From CAIUGU01 sp963819685 (GTDB taxonomy: Bacteria; Pseudomonadota; Gammaproteobacteria; Steroidobacterales; Steroidobacteraceae), in assembly GCA_963819685.1 (NCBI GenBank), contig CAWFXI010000005.1, positions 248,001 through 312,000 of the forward strand: DNA of 64,000 nt. Reading direction: 5' to 3'. The translations under genes and the position numbers were made by a program. Within the stretch, counting starts at the first letter, position 1. Every line of letters starts with the position of its first letter. This document shows positions 59,090-64,000 of the stretch, piece after piece. Under the pieces are notes generated by a model. It was not told the DNA's origin, made no database searches, and was given only the letters and a program-made list of their open reading frames with translations.

Positions 59090-60412
59090 ATGATTCAAGC
59101 CAGCTATCGCTTTTGTCTGAATGCGCTTTTCATACGCCGGGCAGTCCAGTCTCTCCTTATCCCTGTTTTCCTGATTTTCGCGGGATGTGCGACGACGGGG
59201 GACGACTTCGAGGATGGAGAGCCCGTATTCATCGAAGAAGAAGTTCTTCCTCAGGAAGAGCAAGACGTCCTGCTGGAGGAACAAGCCCCGAAGGAGGAAG
59301 AAGGGGAAGTCCCGCTTGTCGTAGCTGAGTCGGAGCCTCCCGCAGAGGTCTCTCACGATAAGCTCGCGGAAGTGATCGTCTCCGCCTCCCGCGAGCGCCA
59401 CGAAGTGATCCGTGACCTCGTGTCCGAAGCCAGGGTGCTCCTTCGTGATGTCGAACTCCAGTATGCATTCACAGGCAAGGGCAAGAGAGAGGTGCTTCGG
59501 GGCCGTCCTGTAGCCTTTGCCTTGTGGAGTGAGGCGAAGAATGAATGGACGATCGCGCACATCGAGATTCCCCGTCCTCCCGTCAAATGGAGGCCGGGAG
59601 GGAAGCCCATCGCCTTTCGCGTGAACACACCAGGAATCCAGGCACGGCACGTGAAGGGCACGGGTGCCGAACGGCTGATGTTCGCTTTTTCCAAAGACGG
59701 CGAGCAGATGAAGGTCTACGGGAGGAAATTCCCGGTGTTCGACAGCGCTCTGCTCAAGAAGAAGCAGTGGCGGGCCGTCGCCGAGACCGCGAGGCCAATC
59801 GTCTATCTGCCGTTCACCGAAGACACCCTCGATCCGCTGTTTGTCAGTGGCGGGAGGGATTACCTGCTTGCCACGGCGCACAAAGCGATCGAGGATCTGC
59901 GTCTCGCGAAAGTACCTGGTGTGGCATTTCCGGGTGAGCTTCTCGCAGACATCGTGCCCGCAGAAGTCATCACGACCCTTGCGGTCATCGAACAGACAGA
60001 TGACACCGACTTTGTGGCAAAGAGAGAGGACGCGTTCAATGAAGTGCTGAGCCACTACGGCCTGAAACGGGAGGAGGCGTATCGGTACAGCGTTTCGAGC
60101 GCATCTGCCCTCGGCCCCATGCAGTTCACAAACAGGAGAGGGAATGGCACCTATGCGCTTGTGGTCAGGCGATGCCCGGAGGCAAAGATTGACCCGAACT
60201 TCGAGCGCGGCGCAACGGATCTACTGAATGCCATGAAGGCGGCGATCTGCCTCTTTGACCTCGAGCTGGCACAGATGCGTGCGGACATTCGCCTCGCGTA
60301 TCGCGACAACATGAAGGTGCTCGGCATTTTCCCGGTCGCCGCCTATAACGGCGGACCAAGGAATGTCGGCGAAGCTCTACAACGTCATGAAAAGGATGGA
60401 GGTGCAGCTTGA
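59090..60412 (+). CDS. Lytic-transglycosylase-like lipoprotein, C-terminus frameshifted
   Basis: A predicted lipoprotein (signal LLIPVFLIFAGC) has an acidic linker (EEEVLPQEEQDVLLEEQ), a middle domain and an SLT-like region: VIEQTDDTDF with a candidate catalytic Glu, SSASALGPMQFTNRRG and VAAYNGGPRNVG. Lysozyme-fold transglycosylases cleave peptidoglycan. After NGGPRNV the frame should continue as AKLYNVMKRMEVQLEDL to NRWYIEKYQSILGVFE, ending at 60578. One extra G near 60367 moves it to an early stop at 60412. It therefore appears truncated by about 55 residues, or the base call is wrong. Confidence 0.7.
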   Translation: MIQASYRFCLNALFIRRAVQSLLIPVFLIFAGCATTGDDFEDGEPVFIEEEVLPQEEQDVLLEEQAPKEEEGEVPLVVAESEPPAEVSHDKLAEVIVSASRERHEVIRDLVSEARVLLRDVELQYAFTGKGKREVLRGRPVAFALWSEAKNEWTIAHIEIPRPPVKWRPGGKPIAFRVNTPGIQARHVKGTGAERLMFAFSKDGEQMKVYGRKFPVFDSALLKKKQWRAVAETARPIVYLPFTEDTLDPLFVSGGRDYLLATAHKAIEDLRLAKVPGVAFPGELLADIVPAEVITTLAVIEQTDDTDFVAKREDAFNEVLSHYGLKREEAYRYSVSSASALGPMQFTNRRGNGTYALVVRRCPEAKIDPNFERGATDLLNAMKAAICLFDLELAQMRADIRLAYRDNMKVLGIFPVAAYNGGPRNVGEALQRHEKDGGAA

Positions 60413-60592
60413 AGACCTGCGTCCCCCGGGCGAGGAGCCTGCGGGCAGGAAAGTGGTCTGCCCCTGTCTCTGGAAGGAGGCGAGCACAGGCGTCATTCCC
60501 GTGTCGATCCCGAGATACAACAATGAGAATCGCTGGTACATCGAAAAGTACCAGAGCATCCTGGGAGTGTTCGAGTAAAGACGAGCCGGCAG

Positions 60593-61225
60593 TCAATTCA
60601 CCGTTGTCCCCGACTCTGCGACGAGAAGTCGACAGGCGGCGCCAGGACCAACAGGACGCGGGTCGCGTGTGCGCTCGAGTTGCCGTATGTATGTGGCTGG
60701 TCGTACGGAAAGGTGAACGAATCCCCCGGTTCCACGCTGTAGGTTTTGCCGTCGACTGTTAAGCTTGAGCTTCCCCTCCAGAACCAGGCCGAGTACTTCG
60801 CCCGAGTCGTGTGCCAGCGGTCCGTCTGACGATGCGCCCGGCGCAATCTCCACGATACTGGCTCCCATGCGGCGATCCGCGCTGGGGGAAAGCAGCCGGG
60901 ACCATTGCATGCCAGCGGTATGAAAAAGCGGGTGCTGACCTGCCTTCGTGACCACCGGACGACGTGCCGATTGATCTTCGAGCAACGTCGCGACGTTCAT
61001 GCGCAGCGCCTTGCAGATCCGGTACACCATCGCGAGTGACGGAGTGGCCTTGTCGTTTTCAATCTTGGAGATGGCGCTGGGCGAGCAGCCGACGCGTTCC
61101 GCCAGCTCCTTGAGCATCAGATGGCGAATGCGACGGGCTTTCTTTACGGCGACGCCGAAAGAGTTCTTCGGCTTTTCAGGACGATCTCTCGTTGCCTTCG
61201 AACCCGACTTCACGGCTTTGGGCAT
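60593..61225 (-). CDS. XRE-family regulator with cupin domain, C-terminus frameshifted
   Basis: This DNA-binding regulator has a basic tail, an XRE helix-turn-helix (LKELAERVGCSPSAISKIEND), a linker and a C-terminal cupin_2 domain (SIVEIAPGASSDGPL, SGEVLGLVLEGKLKL). After KLKL the family sequence TVDGKTYSVEPGDSFTFP and YDQPHTYGNSSAHATRVLLV is found in another frame. One extra A near 60759 explains it; the repaired gene would end at 60598. Such proteins often sense small molecules and control adjacent transport or catabolic genes. The start at 61225 follows GAGGTAGAG. Confidence 0.72.
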   Translation of the reverse strand: MPKAVKSGSKATRDRPEKPKNSFGVAVKKARRIRHLMLKELAERVGCSPSAISKIENDKATPSLAMVYRICKALRMNVATLLEDQSARRPVVTKAGQHPLFHTAGMQWSRLLSPSADRRMGASIVEIAPGASSDGPLAHDSGEVLGLVLEGKLKLNSRRQNLQRGTGGFVHLSVRPATYIRQLERTRDPRPVGPGAACRLLVAESGTTVN

Positions 61226-61462
61226 CTTCAACTCTACCTCTATTGCGGTGCATCGCGACAAAATGCCGGGACATTCTAAAGCACTTGTCCTTGCCACTGG
61301 CGGTCAGGCTTACCGCCGCCGTTCCCATTCGCATGTAGTCAACTTTATTGAAATACAGGAAAGTTCCTGTGAAGATAGTGGTACGGTTGTAAAGCGACGA
61401 TTGAACTGCGTCGCGGCCATTGGAATCAGGGCTGCGGCATCTTCGCAGCAGGGGAGTGCGGG

Positions 61463-64000
61463 ATGACTCTGAAACAAGACGGAATTCGCCTGCTGGTCGT
61501 TACGGCTTTCACGGCTTCCCTGGCCGCAATTTCCGGGTGCGAGAAGAGTGCGAACTCCGGAACTGCCGCAGTCGACTATAACTGGAATATCCGCCCGATC
61601 CTGTCCGAGAACTGCTTCCGTTGCCACGGTCCCGACGCGAAATCCCGCAAGGCGGGACTGCGGCTTGATCTGCCCGATGCCGCGAAAGGAGAGCTGCCGG
61701 AGTCGCCAGGCAAATTTGCGATCGTGCCGGGCAAGCCCAACAAGAGCGAACTCATGCGACGCGTCACGTCTACGGACGGTGATGTCGTCATGCCGCCGCG
61801 CGAAACACATCTTTCGCTGTCCGCCCAGCAGATCGCGCTCCTCGAGCGCTGGATCGACGACGGCGCCGAGTACAAGGGGCATTGGGCCTTTATTGCACCG
61901 ACACGGCCGGCAGTACCGCGCTCCGACTTCGACGCCCGCGCGGTCAATCCGATCGACCATTTCATTTTCTCGCGTTTACAAGCGGAAGGCTTGGGCCCCT
62001 CGCCAGAAGCAGACAAGGAGACGCTCGTGCAGCGCGTCGCGCTGACATTGACGGGCTTGCCTGCAACGCGCGAAGAAGTGGCGGAGTTCCTCGCCGACCA
62101 GCGCCCCGAGGCCTACGAGCGCCTGGTGGATCGAATGCTGGCAAAACCCGCATACGGTGAGCGGATGGCGACTGAGTGGCTCGACGCGGCACGCTTCGCC
62201 GATTCCGACGGCTACCTTGACGATGACTTCCAGCGAACGCTCTATCCGTGGCGCGACTGGGTCATCAAGGCGTTCAACTCCAATATGCCCTACGACGAGT
62301 TCGGCAAATGGCAGATCGCCGGCGACCTCTACGAGAACGCGACGAAAGAGCAGAAGCTCGCGACGATGTTCGGGCGTCTGCATCGCCGCACCGGCGAAAA
62401 CGGCATTATCGACGAGGAATACCGGAACGAATACGTTCTGGATCGCGCGGACACCGTCGGTACGGCCATGCTGGGACTCTCGGTCGGCTGTGCACGTTGT
62501 CACGATCACAAATTCGATCCGATCAGCCAGGTCGATTACTACTCGCTCGCCGCGTTCTTCAACAGCATTGATGACGCGGGCTTTTATCCACAAATGAAAT
62601 GGGCAACCGGTCCGATCATGTACCTGTCGGACGATGCGATGGACGGGCGCATCACGGCGCTCAAGGAACGCATCTCTGCCCTCGAATCGGACTACTCGGC
62701 CGCGATCGAAGTGGCCCGGACCTCGGCCGGGGCTCGAGCTGCCCAGCTTCAGGCCGGCGGCACCAGTCGCGTTCGCGCCTCCTTGCGGGAATCCGTCGCG
62801 AGCGCCGAAACCGCGCATTTCCCGTTTGATACCTATGCTGCTGATGCCGCACGCGTAAAAAAGATCGGCTACAACCCGTCGCTCGCTCCGTCTGAACCGC
62901 TGTTCTTCTCGCCAAGTGCGACTCCAGGGCTGCAGGCCGCCGTTTTACAGTCGCCCATCCTGAAGAAGGGGGTCAGCGGCAACGCCCTCTTTTTCGATGA
63001 CAACAACACCGGTTACATCGATCGAGCCGACAAGGTGGGCTGGTTCGATCGTTATGACGAGTTTTCAGTCGACCTCTGGGTGTATCCCCGCGACGTTTAT
63101 GAGGATGCGGCTGTCATCAATCACAACGACCATCTTCGCTATGGTTCCGGCGGCTGGTCAGTCGATCTTCAGAAAAACCGTGTCAGGATCTCGCTGGTCA
63201 ACTCGTATCCACGCGACCAGATTGTGGTCGTGAGCGATGCGGCGCTGAAGGCCGGTGCCTGGACACATCTGACGTTCACATACGATGGATCGGGGCACGC
63301 TGCAGGGCTGACGATGTTCCTGGACGGTAAACGCGAGAAGGTGGAGGTGGAGCGAGACCACCTGACCGAGTCGATGCTGCCACTCGGCATCCCGTTCGCT
63401 CTCGACACGTTCAACGGTCTCGCTTTCGGCAAGCGTTGGCAACAGTCGTCGCTCGTCGGTGGTGCGATCGACGAACTGCGCGTCTTCAACCGCGCGCTCG
63501 TACCCGTTGAAGTTGCCTGGCTGCACGATCCCGAGTCGGGCGTTGACGCCAGCGGACTTGAAGAGCGCTACACGTTGTCCGATCCCGCGGTCGTGACAGT
63601 GAAGCATTCCCTGACGGAAGCCCGAGCCGAACTTACTAAAACGCTGACGGACCTCGGGAAAGTCATGGTGATGGGCGAAACAGATCATCCACGTCCGTCT
63701 TATGTCTTTCAACGCGGCATCTACACCAATCATGGCGAGGAAGTCCATCCGCGTGGGCTCACGCAGATTTTCCCCTATGGCAAGGATCTTCCTCAGGATC
63801 GCCGCGGTCTCGCCACGTGGCTGTTCGATCCGAATCATCCGCTGACGGCGCGCGTCTACGTGAATCGGCTCTGGCAGATGCACTTTGGTCAGGGACTCGT
63901 TGCGACGACTGAAGAGTTCGGCTCGCAGGGGTCCATGCCGTCGCATCCCGCGCTGCTCGATTGGCTCGCTCGCGAGTTTGTCGACTCGCACTGGGACATC
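61463..64000 (+). CDS. Planctomycete-type cytochrome c / DUF1549 / DUF1553 lipoprotein, 3' truncated
   Basis: At least 846 codons run to the window edge. A lipoprotein signal ends AISGC (Cys26). A PSCyt1 heme motif CFRCH lies at residues 51-55, followed by SRKAGLRLD and VMPPRETHLS. DUF1549 (PSCyt2) follows (NPIDHFIFSRLQAEGL, ERMATEWLDAARFADSDGY, GCARCHDHKFDPIS, a second CxxCH). A LamG/concanavalin-like insert (about residues 500-690, FSVDLWVYPRDVYEDA, AIDELRVFNRAL) precedes the start of DUF1553 (PSD1; DRRGLATWLFDPNHPLTARV). The architecture suggests an exported heme protein acting on polysaccharides. The ATG follows GGGGAGTGCGGG. Confidence 0.9.
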   Translation, partial: MTLKQDGIRLLVVTAFTASLAAISGCEKSANSGTAAVDYNWNIRPILSENCFRCHGPDAKSRKAGLRLDLPDAAKGELPESPGKFAIVPGKPNKSELMRRVTSTDGDVVMPPRETHLSLSAQQIALLERWIDDGAEYKGHWAFIAPTRPAVPRSDFDARAVNPIDHFIFSRLQAEGLGPSPEADKETLVQRVALTLTGLPATREEVAEFLADQRPEAYERLVDRMLAKPAYGERMATEWLDAARFADSDGYLDDDFQRTLYPWRDWVIKAFNSNMPYDEFGKWQIAGDLYENATKEQKLATMFGRLHRRTGENGIIDEEYRNEYVLDRADTVGTAMLGLSVGCARCHDHKFDPISQVDYYSLAAFFNSIDDAGFYPQMKWATGPIMYLSDDAMDGRITALKERISALESDYSAAIEVARTSAGARAAQLQAGGTSRVRASLRESVASAETAHFPFDTYAADAARVKKIGYNPSLAPSEPLFFSPSATPGLQAAVLQSPILKKGVSGNALFFDDNNTGYIDRADKVGWFDRYDEFSVDLWVYPRDVYEDAAVINHNDHLRYGSGGWSVDLQKNRVRISLVNSYPRDQIVVVSDAALKAGAWTHLTFTYDGSGHAAGLTMFLDGKREKVEVERDHLTESMLPLGIPFALDTFNGLAFGKRWQQSSLVGGAIDELRVFNRALVPVEVAWLHDPESGVDASGLEERYTLSDPAVVTVKHSLTEARAELTKTLTDLGKVMVMGETDHPRPSYVFQRGIYTNHGEEVHPRGLTQIFPYGKDLPQDRRGLATWLFDPNHPLTARVYVNRLWQMHFGQGLVATTEEFGSQGSMPSHPALLDWLAREFVDSHWDI

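Overview
The window is GC-rich, densely coded DNA from a Gram-negative bacterium. TonB-dependent receptors, lipoproteins, C-terminal outer-membrane beta-strand motifs, Tat signals and many DUF6152-type periplasmic proteins suggest a free-living proteobacterium. The closest flavour is the Steroidobacteraceae-like Gammaproteobacteria of soil or water, but this is inferred from gene content and not from a marker gene. There is no rRNA, tRNA or CRISPR array. Both ends are cut: an MFS transporter at the left edge and a planctomycete-type DUF1549/DUF1553 protein at the right edge are incomplete.

Layout. 0-19.8 kb: mixed secreted or periplasmic catabolism genes (two metallo-beta-lactamase-fold enzymes, a ModA-like binding protein, a ferritin-like diiron protein divergent from an AraC regulator, two DUF6152 proteins with a GHWEGDT-type partner, a heme-binding GlcG/HbpS protein, a frameshifted TonB receptor, an aldo/keto reductase, a MetE-like protein, malonyl-CoA decarboxylase, VOC and RibD-like proteins). 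20-29.7 kb: a compact D-xylose regulon with a GH3 beta-xylosidase-like enzyme, a mutarotase, a LacI regulator, xylA, xylB and a sugar/H+ symporter. Three TAGCGCT-centred palindromes sit in its control regions. 29.8-43.9 kb: ThuA, carboxylesterase, a GHWEGDT/DUF6152/TonB receptor operon, a decayed outer-membrane protein, an FAD-linked oxidase, a beta-propeller protein, two DUF6644-like membrane proteins and an amidohydrolase. 44-58.9 kb: two paralogous sortase plus LPKTG-substrate cassettes bracket a gamma-glutamyltransferase, GFA proteins, more DUF6152/GHWEGDT genes and an IS5-type remnant. 59-64 kb: a transglycosylase-like lipoprotein, an XRE-cupin regulator and the DUF1549/DUF1553 protein.

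Most notable points: (1) four DUF6152 paralogues whose predicted mature N-terminus is His-His, with a PHxW motif 26-27 residues later, three of them next to a GHWEGDT-family gene; (2) a duplicated sortase/LPXTG system in a Gram-negative, with a tract of about 340 bp that is almost identical between the substrate genes, which suggests gene conversion; (3) at least three families of imperfect palindromic intergenic elements of 46-116 bp, some possibly acting as terminators; (4) several genes broken by single-base indels, which could be decay or sequence error.
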